Positions 54,244 to 62,261 of a DNA stretch of 64,000 nt are shown here, piece after piece; the first letter of the stretch is position 1, and each line of letters opens with the position of its first letter. Made by a program: the position numbers and the translations under genes. This stretch comes from Actinocorallia sp. API 0066. GTDB lineage: Bacteria; Actinomycetota; Actinomycetes; Streptosporangiales; Streptosporangiaceae. The notes beneath the pieces are model-generated. The model saw only the letters and a list, made by a program, of their open reading frames with translations. It made no database searches and had not been told where the DNA came from. Where the stretch lies: assembly GCF_020991275.1 (NCBI RefSeq), contig NZ_JAJLQY010000003.1, positions 1-64,000 on the forward strand, given 5' to 3'.

Positions 54244-54597
54244 CTAGCTTTCTGGCGGCGTGGGCGGCGGTGGCGTCAGGTGGTCGGCCAAAGCGAGTGA
54301 CTGGGTGATGAGGTGGTGGAGGTGGGTGTGCTTCAGCGCGTAGATGACGCGGCGGCCGTCCTTGCGCGTCGTGACGAGCCCGGCGAGCCGTAGCCGCGCG
54401 AGGTGCTGGCTGACGGCGGGGCGTGCCGCGCCGCAGACCTCGGCCAGGGACGTCACGTCCGCCTCGCCTGACGTCAGCTCATAGAGGATCCGCAGCCTCG
54501 TCCGGTCGGCCAGCAGCGCGAGCAGCTCCGCCGCCGCACCGAACCGCGCCTCGCCCGTTTTGTGCTGGTGCGAACCGCTGGCAGGTGATAGATGCAT
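54244..54597 (-). CDS. ArsR/SmtB-family metalloregulator
   Basis: A small winged-helix repressor (117 residues from the start chosen). It shows the ArsR fold: LLALLADRTRLRILYELTSG, ARPAVSQHLARLRLAGLVTT and RKDGRRVIYALK, followed by HTHLHHLITQSLALADH, a His-rich last helix like the alpha-5 metal site of SmtB/CzrA zinc sensors. It diverges from a CDF metal exporter across a short gap with a palindrome. Starts 12 and 18 bases further upstream are also in frame, but these would overlap the operator; no ribosome site distinguishes them. Confidence 0.85.
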   Translation of the reverse strand: MHLSPASGSHQHKTGEARFGAAAELLALLADRTRLRILYELTSGEADVTSLAEVCGAARPAVSQHLARLRLAGLVTTRKDGRRVIYALKHTHLHHLITQSLALADHLTPPPPTPPES

Positions 54598-54607
54598 GCG
54601 TGCGCTC

Positions 54608-54617
54608 ATATGCATAT
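54608..54617. promoter_or_regulatory. ArsR/SmtB operator candidate
   Basis: ATATGCATAT, a perfect palindrome inside a longer AT-rich stretch, lies between the divergent metalloregulator and CDF genes, as expected for a zinc-type ArsR operator. Confidence 0.6.
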
Positions 54618-54671
54618 ATTGACCCTGGAAGCCGCATCCGTCCACCTCCCCTTCCGAAGGGAGCACCCACC

Positions 54672-56450
54672 ATGCCCACCGCCGACCACGGACACGGACA
54701 CGGACACGGACACGGACACGGACACACAGGCGAACACGGATCCGGGCAGGAGCGCGGGCACGGGCACGGAGTCGCTCACGGGCATGGTCATGGGCATCGA
54801 GACGGGAGCGAGCCCGGGCGGGGGTCGGGGTGGGTTCGTGGGGTTCTGGGGTGGGTGGGGCATGTCGTGCGGCCGCATTCTCACGGGGTGGCGGGGCGGG
54901 TGGACGGGGTGGTGGAGGCTTCGGGAAAAGGGATGCGGGCGCTGTGGGTTTCACTGGCCGTGCTGGGGGTAACGACCCTGGCACAGGCTGTGGTGGTGGG
55001 GATGTCGGGGTCGGTGGCGTTGTTGGGGGACACCGTGCACAACGGAGCTGATGCGTTGACGGCTGTGCCGTTGGGCGTGGCGTTCCTGGTCGGTAGGCGG
55101 GCGGCCACGCGGCGGTTCACCTACGGGTTCGGGCGGGTGGAGGATCTGGCGGGGCTGGTGATCCTGGTGACGATCGCGGCGTCGGCGGCGTTCGCGGGAT
55201 GGGCGGCGGTAAAGCGGTTGCTGGATCCCCGCGAGCTGGAACATCTGGCGGCCGTGGGCGTGGCCGCCGTCGTCGGGTTCCTCGGGAACGAGTGGGTGGC
55301 GCGGTACCGGATCCGGGTGGGCCGCGAGATCGGCTCGGCCGCGCTCGTCGCGGACGGCCTGCACGCCAGAACGGACGGCTTCACCTCACTGGCGGTGCTG
55401 GCCGGGGTGGCGGGCGCGGCGCTGGGCTGGCCGCTCGCCGACCCGGTCGTCGGGCTGCTCATCACCGCCGCGATCCTGTTCGTTCTGCGGGACGCGGCCC
55501 GCGAGGTCCTGCACCGCGTGCTGGACGCCGTCGATCCCGAACTCGTCGACACCGCCGCGAGGGCGGTCGCGGCGGTGCCCGGCGTCCACGGCGTCGGCGA
55601 GCTACGGCTCCGCTGGATCGGCCACCGCCTACGCGCCGAAGTCGCCATCGTCGTGGACGGCGACCTCACCGTGCACGAAGCCCACCACCTCGCCGTCGAG
55701 ACGGAACACGCCCTCCTACACGCCGTCCCGAAGCTCACCGCCTCCCTGGTCCACGCCGACCCCACCCCACTCCCCCACCACCCCGACCCCCACCACCCCC
55801 TCATCCACCACACCGTCTTACCCCCTGACCCGCCGCGCCGCGCCGTGGGGCGGCGCGCGACGGGTCAGGCGTGGGCGGGGGCGTGGGCGGCGACGGCTCG
55901 GGCGGTGTCCTCGGCGACGAGGTCGGCGTTGACGGCGGCGCCCGCCATGACGCCCGCTCCCGTCGCGACCGAGACCATCGCGGCGAGGTCGCCGACGTTG
56001 CCCGCGGCCCAGACGCCCGGAACGTCGGTGCGCCCCGTCGGCTCGGTCGTGATGACGGCACCGCCCATCGGATGCGGCGCCGGGGTCCCGCCGAGCTGCT
56101 CGTACAGCTCCGTACGGGCCACAAAGCGCGGGCTGACGGTCACCGCGTCCACCGGGACCTCGGTGCCGTCGGTGAGGACGACCGCGTGGAGGGTGCCTTC
56201 GGTGGCGCGCAGATGGCTCACCGGGGTCTCGACGAGGCGGATGCCGAGCGCGGCGAACCGGGTGAGCGTCTGCGCGTCCGGTTCGGGCCCGGTGTGCCGG
56301 AAGACGGTGACGGCGTCGGTGAGCTGGCGGAACAGGAACGCCTGGTGGGTGCTGAGCGGGCTGGTCACGACGATGCCGACCCGCCGCCCACGCACCTCCC
56401 ATTGGCCCGCGGCTGGTCGCTGGACGCGCTCGCGGCCCGGTGTGGCATGA
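54672..56450 (+). CDS. CDF-family metal cation efflux protein, stop codon bypassed
   Basis: A cation diffusion facilitator that exports Zn2+-like ions in exchange for protons. A His-rich N-terminus of about 45 residues precedes six membrane helices (about residues 85-285). The two intramembrane sites are VHNGADAL and LHARTDGF, and a cytosolic domain ends in a His-rich tail near residue 383. Normal members end there, but the frame is open for another 208 residues that are antisense to the next gene. A TGA at 55826-55828 follows a run of five C; a sixth C would put it in frame, so a one-base deletion (real or a sequencing error) is likely. GAAGGGAG precedes the ATG. Only the part to about 55828 is believable protein. 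Confidence 0.8.
   Translation: MPTADHGHGHGHGHGHGHTGEHGSGQERGHGHGVAHGHGHGHRDGSEPGRGSGWVRGVLGWVGHVVRPHSHGVAGRVDGVVEASGKGMRALWVSLAVLGVTTLAQAVVVGMSGSVALLGDTVHNGADALTAVPLGVAFLVGRRAATRRFTYGFGRVEDLAGLVILVTIAASAAFAGWAAVKRLLDPRELEHLAAVGVAAVVGFLGNEWVARYRIRVGREIGSAALVADGLHARTDGFTSLAVLAGVAGAALGWPLADPVVGLLITAAILFVLRDAAREVLHRVLDAVDPELVDTAARAVAAVPGVHGVGELRLRWIGHRLRAEVAIVVDGDLTVHEAHHLAVETEHALLHAVPKLTASLVHADPTPLPHHPDPHHPLIHHTVLPPDPPRRAVGRRATGQAWAGAWAATARAVSSATRSALTAAPAMTPAPVATETIAARSPTLPAAQTPGTSVRPVGSVVMTAPPIGCGAGVPPSCSYSSVRATKRGLTVTASTGTSVPSVRTTAWRVPSVARRWLTGVSTRRMPSAANRVSVCASGSGPVCRKTVTASVSWRNRNAWWVLSGLVTTMPTRRPRTSHWPAAGRWTRSRPGVA
54687..54726 (+). repeat. Hexanucleotide repeat encoding His-Gly dipeptides
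   Basis: CACGGA repeats about six and a half times at the start of the CDF gene, coding for alternating His and Gly. Slippage would change the number of metal-binding dipeptides without altering the frame. Confidence 0.85.
55865..56404 (-). pseudogene. C-terminal half of a thioredoxin-reductase-like flavoprotein
   Basis: About 180 residues remain, from WEVRGRRVGIV to the stop, matching the second half of the actinobacterial thioredoxin-reductase-like FAD oxidoreductases (LSTHQAFLFRQLTDAVTVF, EVPVDAVTVSPRFVARTELY, TDVPGVWAAGNVGDLAAMV). The N-terminal FAD loop and the CPYCHG segment that should precede WEVRG are gone. At the break the sequence runs straight into a plus-strand XRE regulator that is also missing its start. 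One deletion across a divergent promoter explains both. The remnant also lies antisense to the overrun of the CDF frame. Confidence 0.8.
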
Positions 56451-56929
56451 GCGCGTCGAGCCTCAGCCGGATCGAGACGGGCCACCGCCGGATCGCCCTC
56501 GACCAACTCGTGCCGATCGCGCGGGCACTGGACACGACGCTCGACCAGCTCGTCGAGTCCGCGACCGACGAGGACGTGGTGATCAGGCCGCAGCGCAGCC
56601 AGGTGCCGGGCATGACGACGTGGCTGCTGTCCCGCGAACGCTCCCTGCACGGCGTGACCATCGCGAAGATGCGGATCACGCCCGAACGCCCCGACACCGA
56701 ACGCCTCCACGTCCACCCGGGCTACGAGTGGTTCACCGTCCTGGCGGGCACCGTCCGTCTCCGCCTGGGCGAACGCACCATCCTGGTCGAGGCCGGAGAC
56801 GCCGCCGAGTTCCCCACCATGACCCCCCACTCGATCGCCGCCCACAACGCCCCGGTGGAGATCCTCACCATCTTCGACCACAACGGCGAACGAGCCCACC
56901 TCTCCCCGGCCCCGACCGACCCCACCTGA
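56402..56929 (+). pseudogene. XRE-cupin regulator lacking its 5' end
   Basis: The frame encodes most of an XRE helix-turn-helix (LARGWSLDALAARCGMSASS, LSRIETGHRRIALDQLVPIA) and a complete cupin domain (LHVHPGYEWFTVLAGTVRLR, VEAGDAAEFPTMTPHSIAAH) and ends normally. The first 20 or so residues with the start codon are missing; sequence before LARGW belongs to the opposite-strand reductase remnant. An in-frame ATG at 56447 could yield a 160-residue protein, but this would lack the first helices of the DNA-binding domain. Such regulators usually face a reductase, as here. Confidence 0.78.
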
Positions 56930-56991
56930 GCGCGGATTCCCCAACATCCCGTTTCGCCGCTATTATCCGATTCCTAGGTGTGGCGTCGATC

Positions 56992-57495
56992 ATGGCGCAT
57001 CCGGCGGATCGCCTTCTGGAGTGGAACGTGGTGATGGATGGGGCTCTGTTGCCCTACGAGGCGCAGCAACCCGTTCGCCCGCCGCTGAGGCATTGGCTGC
57101 TCTATCGGCTGTTCGACAAGCGAGTGCCCTACCCGTACCGGTTCTGGGTGCGCCATGACGTGCGATCCCGATGGTTCCTGTTCAAGCACGCTGTTGGTTG
57201 GCTCCTCCTTTTCCCGACCTTCTTCCTGGCACTCTGCGGCGGTGCGTGGCTGGTGCCCTCCCTCATCGCCCCGGCCATCGACTACGTCGGACCGCCCCTG
57301 TGGCTGCCTCCCGCGATGTACGCCTCGGCCCTGCTCGGACGCGCGCTCACCCTTCCCCGCATGCGTCGGAGAATCAGGCGCGACACCCTGCGCAAACACG
57401 ACTTCCACGAGGACGGCGCCCCCGTCGTCCATCCGCCGCCGTCGCCGTTCCCGCCGCCGTTTCCGCCGCCCGCCCCCGGCTGGCGCTACCGCTGA
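56992..57495 (+). CDS. Small membrane protein, DUF5313-like
   Basis: A 167-residue protein of unknown function. An amphipathic start (PPLRHWLLYRLFDKRVPYPY, RFWVRHDVRSRWFLFKH) leads into two membrane helices (about residues 63-85 and 95-120), a basic stretch (LPRMRRRIRRDTLRKHDFHE) and a Pro-rich tail. The WVRHDV pattern with two helices resembles actinobacterial DUF5313 proteins. The ATG has no strong ribosome site, and a GTG four codons earlier is an alternative. It stands alone after the truncated regulator. Confidence 0.72.
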   Translation: MAHPADRLLEWNVVMDGALLPYEAQQPVRPPLRHWLLYRLFDKRVPYPYRFWVRHDVRSRWFLFKHAVGWLLLFPTFFLALCGGAWLVPSLIAPAIDYVGPPLWLPPAMYASALLGRALTLPRMRRRIRRDTLRKHDFHEDGAPVVHPPPSPFPPPFPPPAPGWRYR

Positions 57496-57644
57496 CCCGC
57501 CGCGCCCGGCACACAACACTCTTCCACCGGGGGCAGGAGTCAGGACCGTCCGCTTCACCCCGTGGGCTTTAAGCTGTCGGGCGGGTCGGGTTCCGCCTCG
57601 GCGTAGGGCGCTTTCCGGGTGCCGGGGCCAGGCGGACGCCGGGG

Positions 57645-58250
57645 TCAGGGGGTGAGGCGGCCGAGGGAGGGGAGGAAGCGGCCTACGCGGGAGGCGTAGG
57701 TGGTGTAGGCGGGGCCGTGGGTGCGGAGGAGGTAGGGCTCTTCGACGGCGCGGACCTGGAGGTGGATGGAGACCACGGTCAGGGCGAGGCCCGCCAGCGA
57801 GACGGGGTTGGGGACGGCGGCCGTGAGGCCGAGCGCGGTCACGATCATGGTGGTGAAGATGGGGTTGCGGGCCAGGGCGAACGGGCCGTGGGTAACCAGG
57901 GCGGTGTGTTCGGTCTCGTCCACACCGATCCGCCAGGACGCCCCCATCGCGGCCTGGGCGACGACCGTCCCGGCGACGCCGAGCAGGGCGACGACGAGGC
58001 CGGGGAGCGCGACGGCCGGGTGGTCGAGGAAGCCGACGGGGTCGAGACCGGCGAGCGCGGCGACCGGGCCCGCCGCGCCGGTGAGCAGCGCGGCGACGAA
58101 CAGGATGCGGACCCACCACTGGGCGGAGCCGGGCGCGAAGCCGCCGCCGCGGAAACCGGTGTCGGCGGTGGCCCGCCACTGCCTCCAGGTGCGCAGGCCG
58201 AACGCGAGGGCGAACCAGACCAGGTAGACGACGAGCGCGGCGAGCGCCAT
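57645..58250 (-). CDS. Isoprenylcysteine/phospholipid methyltransferase-family membrane protein
   Basis: A 201-residue integral membrane protein with four to five helices and the ICMT/PEMT-type C-terminal core: ALVTHGPFALARNPIFTTM, then AVEEPYLLRTHGPAYTTYAS, where the RNP and E-E/Y elements bind S-adenosylmethionine. It is translationally coupled to the transporter upstream (TGATG) in a three-gene metal-response operon, a frequent but unexplained association. The substrate is unknown. Codons near its end are very C-rich. Confidence 0.85.
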   Translation of the reverse strand: MALAALVVYLVWFALAFGLRTWRQWRATADTGFRGGGFAPGSAQWWVRILFVAALLTGAAGPVAALAGLDPVGFLDHPAVALPGLVVALLGVAGTVVAQAAMGASWRIGVDETEHTALVTHGPFALARNPIFTTMIVTALGLTAAVPNPVSLAGLALTVVSIHLQVRAVEEPYLLRTHGPAYTTYASRVGRFLPSLGRLTP

Positions 58251-58975
58251 CAGTGTTCTCCTTCGGAAGGGGTGGGGCCGCAGCACACGCGACCGTCCTG
58301 GCGGGCGACCGGAGCGCGAGCGGACGTGGCGGCGGGGGTGGGGACGGGCGTGGCGCAGCAGGTGTCGCCGCGCCAGGCGGCACGGCCCTCCCGGACGGCG
58401 GCGGCGGCGATGACGAGCGCGGCGACCGGGTCGGCCCAGGCCCAGCCGAACAGGCTGTTCACCGCGAGGCCGACGAGCAGCACCGCGGACAGGTAGGTGC
58501 ACAGGAGCGTCTGACGGGAGTCGGCGACGGCGCTCGCCGAGCCCAGCTCCCGCCCCGCCCTCCGCTGCGCGTACGAGAGCCCCGGCATGACGGCGAGCGA
58601 CAGCGCGGCGAGCACGAGCCCGACCGACGTGTGCGAGGCTGCCTCGCCCACGCCCGTCAGCGCCCGCACCGACTCGGCGGCGACGTAGGCGGCGAGCGCG
58701 TAGAAGGACACGGCGATGACGCGCAGGGCCGTCCGCTCCCGCCGCGCCACCTCGGCCGGGTCGCGCGCGGCGAACTGCCAGGCGACGGCGCCCGCCGACG
58801 CCACCTCGATCACCGAGTCGAGCCCGAAGGCGATGAGCGCGCCCGACGACGCGACGGCGCCCGCCCCGATCGCGACGACCGCCTCGACGACGTTGTAGGC
58901 GATCGTCCCCGCGACCAGCAGCCTGACCCGGCGTACCAACACCGTCGCTCGGGTCGGCGAAAGGACGGCTGCCAT
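58250..58975 (-). CDS. CDF-like cation efflux protein
   Basis: A 241-residue membrane protein of the cation transporter (CDF-like) group with about six helices, shorter than classical CDF proteins because it lacks the cytosolic ferredoxin-like domain. Likely metal ligands are FGLDSVIEVAS in the second helix and VADSRQTLLC in the fifth; the tail carries two vicinal cysteine pairs, DTCCAT and RVCCGP, suited to thiophilic metals. It is coupled to the ArsR gene upstream and the methyltransferase downstream by TGATG overlaps. With the CmtR-like sensor, cadmium or lead is a likely substrate; this is inference. Confidence 0.87.
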   Translation of the reverse strand: MAAVLSPTRATVLVRRVRLLVAGTIAYNVVEAVVAIGAGAVASSGALIAFGLDSVIEVASAGAVAWQFAARDPAEVARRERTALRVIAVSFYALAAYVAAESVRALTGVGEAASHTSVGLVLAALSLAVMPGLSYAQRRAGRELGSASAVADSRQTLLCTYLSAVLLVGLAVNSLFGWAWADPVAALVIAAAAVREGRAAWRGDTCCATPVPTPAATSARAPVARQDGRVCCGPTPSEGEH

Positions 58976-59304
58976 CAGCAGCAGCCCTTGTCGGCGGCGT
59001 CGGGACAGACCGTGGGATCTACCGCGAGGACGAGACCGAGCAGGTCGTCCAGCGCGTGCGCGAGCCTCTCGTCGGCGAGTTCGTACCGGGTGCGCCGTCC
59101 TTCCGGCAGCGCGACGACGAGCCCGCAGCCGCGCAGGCACGCGAGGTGGTTCGACAGGTTCTGCCTGCTCGTCCCTACCAGTTCGGCGAGGTCGGCCGGG
59201 TAGGCGGGCGCCTCCCGCAGCGCGAGCAGCAGCCGCGCGCGGGTCGGGTCGGACAGCGCGTGGCCGAAGCGGGCGAGCACCGCGCCGTGCGTCGAGGTCT
59301 CCAT
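58975..59304 (-). CDS. ArsR-family Cd/Pb-type sensor (CmtR-like)
   Basis: A 109-residue winged-helix repressor. C56 and C60 lie in the recognition helix (NHLACLRGCGLV), and C100 in the tail (DPTVCPDAADKGCC), the same spacing as C57, C61 and C102 that bind Cd2+ or Pb2+ in mycobacterial CmtR. Metal binding should release it from its operator and allow expression of the coupled efflux and methyltransferase genes. A palindromic pair just upstream is a fitting site. Confidence 0.9.
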   Translation of the reverse strand: METSTHGAVLARFGHALSDPTRARLLLALREAPAYPADLAELVGTSRQNLSNHLACLRGCGLVVALPEGRRTRYELADERLAHALDDLLGLVLAVDPTVCPDAADKGCC

Positions 59305-59325
59305 GCCGCCAAAGTACAGCGGAAG

Positions 59326-59351
59326 CTGAATTCAGTAAAGGCTGAACTCAG
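59326..59351. promoter_or_regulatory. Operator candidate for the CmtR-like sensor
   Basis: CTGAATTCAG (perfect palindrome) and CTGAACTCAG, sixteen bases apart centre to centre, lie immediately upstream of the sensor gene; the second overlaps the stop of the next minus-strand gene. Confidence 0.65.
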
Positions 59352-60403
59352 CGGGCCTGGGCGTCGAGGGCGCGGACGAGGTCGATGCCGCGCGCGAGGT
59401 TGTCCAAGCGGGCGGGGAGGGTGTCGCCCGCCGGGTAGAGGCGAACCGTGGTGACGCCCGCGGCCTTCCAGGCGGCGAGCCGGGCGCGGACCATCTCCTC
59501 GGTGCCGATGAGCGTCGTCGCCAGGACCATCTCGTCGGGGATGAGGGCGGCCGCGCCGGCGCGGTCGCGGGCCTGCCAGCGGTCGCGGACCTCGGCGGCG
59601 ACGTCGGCCCAGCCCTGACGGCTGTAGGCGTTGTTGTAGAAATTGGTGCTCCCGGTGCCCATCCCGCCCAGGGAGAACGCGAGTTCCAGCTTGCGGGAGC
59701 CGACGATGCCCGGAAGCTCCGCTTCGTCCCGGACGATGTTGATCTCGGCGCCCTGGCAGAGGTCGAGGTCGGTGCGAGTGCGTCCGGAGCGGACGAGTCC
59801 GGCGTCCAGGTGGGTGAGGTAGGCGTCCTCGGCGGCCTCGGGGATGAAGCTCGTGCCCAGCCAGCCGTCCGCGAGTTCGCCGGTGAGCTCCAGCATGCGC
59901 GGCGAGAGCGTCGCCAGGTAGACGGGCACCGCTACCGGCGGAAGGCTCAGCCTCATGGGACGGCCCTGCCCGCCCGGCAGAGGGATGGTGAACGCGCTGC
60001 CCTCGTAGGAGAGCTTCTCTCCGGTGAACACGCGACGGACGATCTCGACCGTCTCGCGCATCCGCGTCAGCGCGCGCGCGAACGGCACACCGTGGAGTCC
60101 TTCCAGCACCTGCGGCCCCGACGCGCCCAGGCCGAGCAGGAACCTTCCGCCGGACAGGTGCGCGAGCGTCATCGCCGTCTGCGCGATCGTCACCGGGGAG
60201 CGGGTGCCGAGCTGGATGACGCCCGAGCCGAGCAGCATCCGTTCCGTCCGCGCCGCGAGATAGCCCAGCGGGGACGGCGCGTCGCTCCCCCACGCCTCGG
60301 CCACCCAGCACACGTCGAGCCCGAGTTTCTCGGCCTCCACGACGTACTCCGTGAGTTCCGTCCAGTCGCCCGCCGAACCCTCGACCGTCGTCGCCGTCCG
60401 CAT
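59348..60403 (-). CDS. LLM-class (F420-dependent type) oxidoreductase
   Basis: A 351-residue luciferase-like TIM-barrel flavin/F420 enzyme. Segments typical of F420-dependent members are EYVVEAEKLGLDVCWVAEAW, RTERMLLGSGVIQLGTRSPV, GGRFLLGLGASGPQVLEG and VPVYLATLSPRMLELTGELA. F420 rather than FMN is inferred from this pattern. Its start overlaps the stop of the SRPBCC gene (TGATG), forming a two-gene operon divergent from an HxlR regulator. The substrate is unknown. Confidence 0.9.
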   Translation of the reverse strand: MRTATTVEGSAGDWTELTEYVVEAEKLGLDVCWVAEAWGSDAPSPLGYLAARTERMLLGSGVIQLGTRSPVTIAQTAMTLAHLSGGRFLLGLGASGPQVLEGLHGVPFARALTRMRETVEIVRRVFTGEKLSYEGSAFTIPLPGGQGRPMRLSLPPVAVPVYLATLSPRMLELTGELADGWLGTSFIPEAAEDAYLTHLDAGLVRSGRTRTDLDLCQGAEINIVRDEAELPGIVGSRKLELAFSLGGMGTGSTNFYNNAYSRQGWADVAAEVRDRWQARDRAGAAALIPDEMVLATTLIGTEEMVRARLAAWKAAGVTTVRLYPAGDTLPARLDNLARGIDLVRALDAQAR

Positions 60404-60918
60404 CACCGCTCCCGTTCCGCGCGCGCCTTGATCGCCGCGAGGTTGGCCCTCATCCCGGTCTCGAACTCGCGGAGCCGGACGAAGACGATCTTCTGTTCCT
60501 TGTCGGGCATGGCCTCGATGGCGAGGCTCAGCCCCGACGGCGCCGGGCCGAGCTGTCCGCTCTGCTCCAGGACGGTGCCGCCGTCGTCGTCCGGCCGCAG
60601 CGTGAACCGCCACAGCCCCGACGGGTGCGCCGGGTCGCCGACGGCCCAGGCGAACCGCTCGGGCTCCACGCACTCCACGATGGTGCTGACGGTCTCCCAG
60701 TCGCCCAGTGACGGGTGCGCGCTGCGGCCCAGGAACCTGGCGCCCTCACGCGGCCCGGTCGCGCCGTCGAGCCAGAAGACCTCCTCCAGCTCGGCGCTCA
60801 ACTCCGGCATCAGGCCGATGTCGCTCACCAGTGCCCACACCCGTGAGGCGGGCGCGGCGATCCGCGTGGTGACGGCGACCGTCGGCGCGTCGGCGTAGAC
60901 CTGGCCCGTCCATTCCAT
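60403..60918 (-). CDS. SRPBCC-family (polyketide cyclase/START-like) protein
   Basis: A 171-residue helix-grip protein: VTTRIAAPASRVWALVSDIG at the start, a mid-region DGATGPREGARFLGR and the long C-terminal helix RLREFETGMRANLAAIKARA. The fold makes a hydrophobic cavity, so it may bind or present the substrate of the coupled oxidoreductase. GGAGG precedes the ATG. The 120-base gap to the divergent HxlR gene should hold both promoters. Confidence 0.9.
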   Translation of the reverse strand: MEWTGQVYADAPTVAVTTRIAAPASRVWALVSDIGLMPELSAELEEVFWLDGATGPREGARFLGRSAHPSLGDWETVSTIVECVEPERFAWAVGDPAHPSGLWRFTLRPDDDGGTVLEQSGQLGPAPSGLSLAIEAMPDKEQKIVFVRLREFETGMRANLAAIKARAERER

Positions 60919-61039
60919 GGTCTAGAGACCTCCTTCAACCGGTGGAGCTCAATAGTTGCGTAGATGGACTGACTAGGCAAGGGGAAGATTCCGGCTTTGG
61001 AGTGCTGAGTCTTTTTGATGGATCGTCTAGGCTTGGGGC

Positions 61040-61564
61040 ATGAGGCGTACGTCGTTCGCGAACTGGCCCTGCTCGATCGCCCGCACCATCGACGTGCTCG
61101 GCGACTGGTGGACGCCGCTCGTCCTGCGCGAGTGCTTCTACGGCGTCCGACGGTTCGACGAGTTCCAGCAGCAGCTCGGCATCGCCCGCAACACGCTGTC
61201 CGACCGGCTGAAGCGCCTCGTCGAGGTCGGGCTGCTGGAGAAGCGCGTCTACGAGACGCAGCCCGTCCGGCACGAGTACGTGCTGACCGCGTCGGGCCGC
61301 GACTTCTTCCCCGTGCTGGCCGCGCTGAACGCGTGGGGCGACCGGCACCTGGCCGACCAGGACGGCCCCCCGATCGTGTTCCACCACACCGCCTGCGACC
61401 ACGACGGCGAGGCCGAGGTCGTCTGCACCCACTGCCGCGCCCCCCTGCACGCCGACGACGTCGTCCCGCGCCCGGGGCCCGGCTACCCGGCCCGCCTCCT
61501 CACCCGCCCCGACGTCCGCGCCCGCTTCCACCTGGACGACCCGGCCCCCGCCCCCGAATCCTGA
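61040..61564 (+). CDS. HxlR-family regulator with C-terminal CxxC domain
   Basis: A 174-residue regulator. The HxlR winged helix fills the first 105 residues (CSIARTIDVLGDWWTPLVLR, IARNTLSDRLKRLVEVGLLE). The remainder has cysteines and histidines in HHTACDHDGEAEVVCTHCRA, a possible zinc or redox site seen in a subset of HxlR proteins. It is divergent from the SRPBCC/F420 oxidoreductase pair and probably controls it. Confidence 0.92.
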   Translation: MRRTSFANWPCSIARTIDVLGDWWTPLVLRECFYGVRRFDEFQQQLGIARNTLSDRLKRLVEVGLLEKRVYETQPVRHEYVLTASGRDFFPVLAALNAWGDRHLADQDGPPIVFHHTACDHDGEAEVVCTHCRAPLHADDVVPRPGPGYPARLLTRPDVRARFHLDDPAPAPES

Positions 61565-61672
61565 ACCGGGAGCCGTCCGCGACCCGACGTTTCCGGCCTC
61601 CGCGCCCGCCGGATGATCTAGGCTGGGGCGACGCCGCCGCCCGGCGGGACGGACCCTGGAGTTCACACAGCA

Positions 61673-62158
61673 GTGACCGCACGTTTCTCCCGCCCGCGCC
61701 TGGCCGCCGCGGCGGTACTGTTCCCGCTCGTGCTCGGCACCGGATGCGCCGCCGAATCCGCGGACGAGGCCCCGCCGTCGGCTGAGCCGAGGCCGACGGA
61801 AGCCGGCGACCCCGCCAACACGCTCGACCGCTCCCGTGCGCTGCCCTCCGCCGCACCGGCCAAGGGCCAGGAGAAGATCCTCGCGGAGATCCTCGACTAC
61901 GAGGTGCAGCCCGACGGCAGCACCGTCCGCGTCTGGGTGGCGCTGCCCACCGAGGACACCACCGCCTGCGGCACCAGGGCCACCGAAACCGCCAAGTCGG
62001 TCACCCTCACCATCACCCTCTGCTTCACCAAGACCACCTCTCCCCCCACCGCCGACGCCTCCCCCACCGCTTACACCGACATCCTCCTGAAGTCGCCCGT
62101 CAGCTCCCGGGCCCTCCTGGACCCCACCGGCCTTCTCATCCCCGACCTCCCCTCCTGA
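61673..62158 (+). CDS. Putative lipoprotein of unknown function
   Basis: A 161-residue exported protein. The signal ends LVLGTGC, a lipobox with Cys at residue 25, followed by an Ala/Pro/Glu linker. The mature part has no recognised domain; two cysteines (TTACGTRA and TLCFTKT) could pair. The GTG start lacks a strong ribosome site but the signal peptide begins properly there. Its codons become very C-rich toward the end. Confidence 0.75.
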   Translation: MTARFSRPRLAAAAVLFPLVLGTGCAAESADEAPPSAEPRPTEAGDPANTLDRSRALPSAAPAKGQEKILAEILDYEVQPDGSTVRVWVALPTEDTTACGTRATETAKSVTLTITLCFTKTTSPPTADASPTAYTDILLKSPVSSRALLDPTGLLIPDLPS

Positions 62159-62261
62159 CCCCGATACTGGCGGGTCTGGGGGGATTCGGGGGATCGCGCA
62201 CGATCACGGCGGCGCCTGTCCTAGATTGACGAGCCAGTCCATCCGGTGAAGTGAGGTATTC

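Noticed and set aside
54423-54671. Upstream extension of the CDF frame
   Set aside because: It is antisense to the ArsR-family gene and crosses its operator; the His-rich start at 54672 has a good ribosome site.
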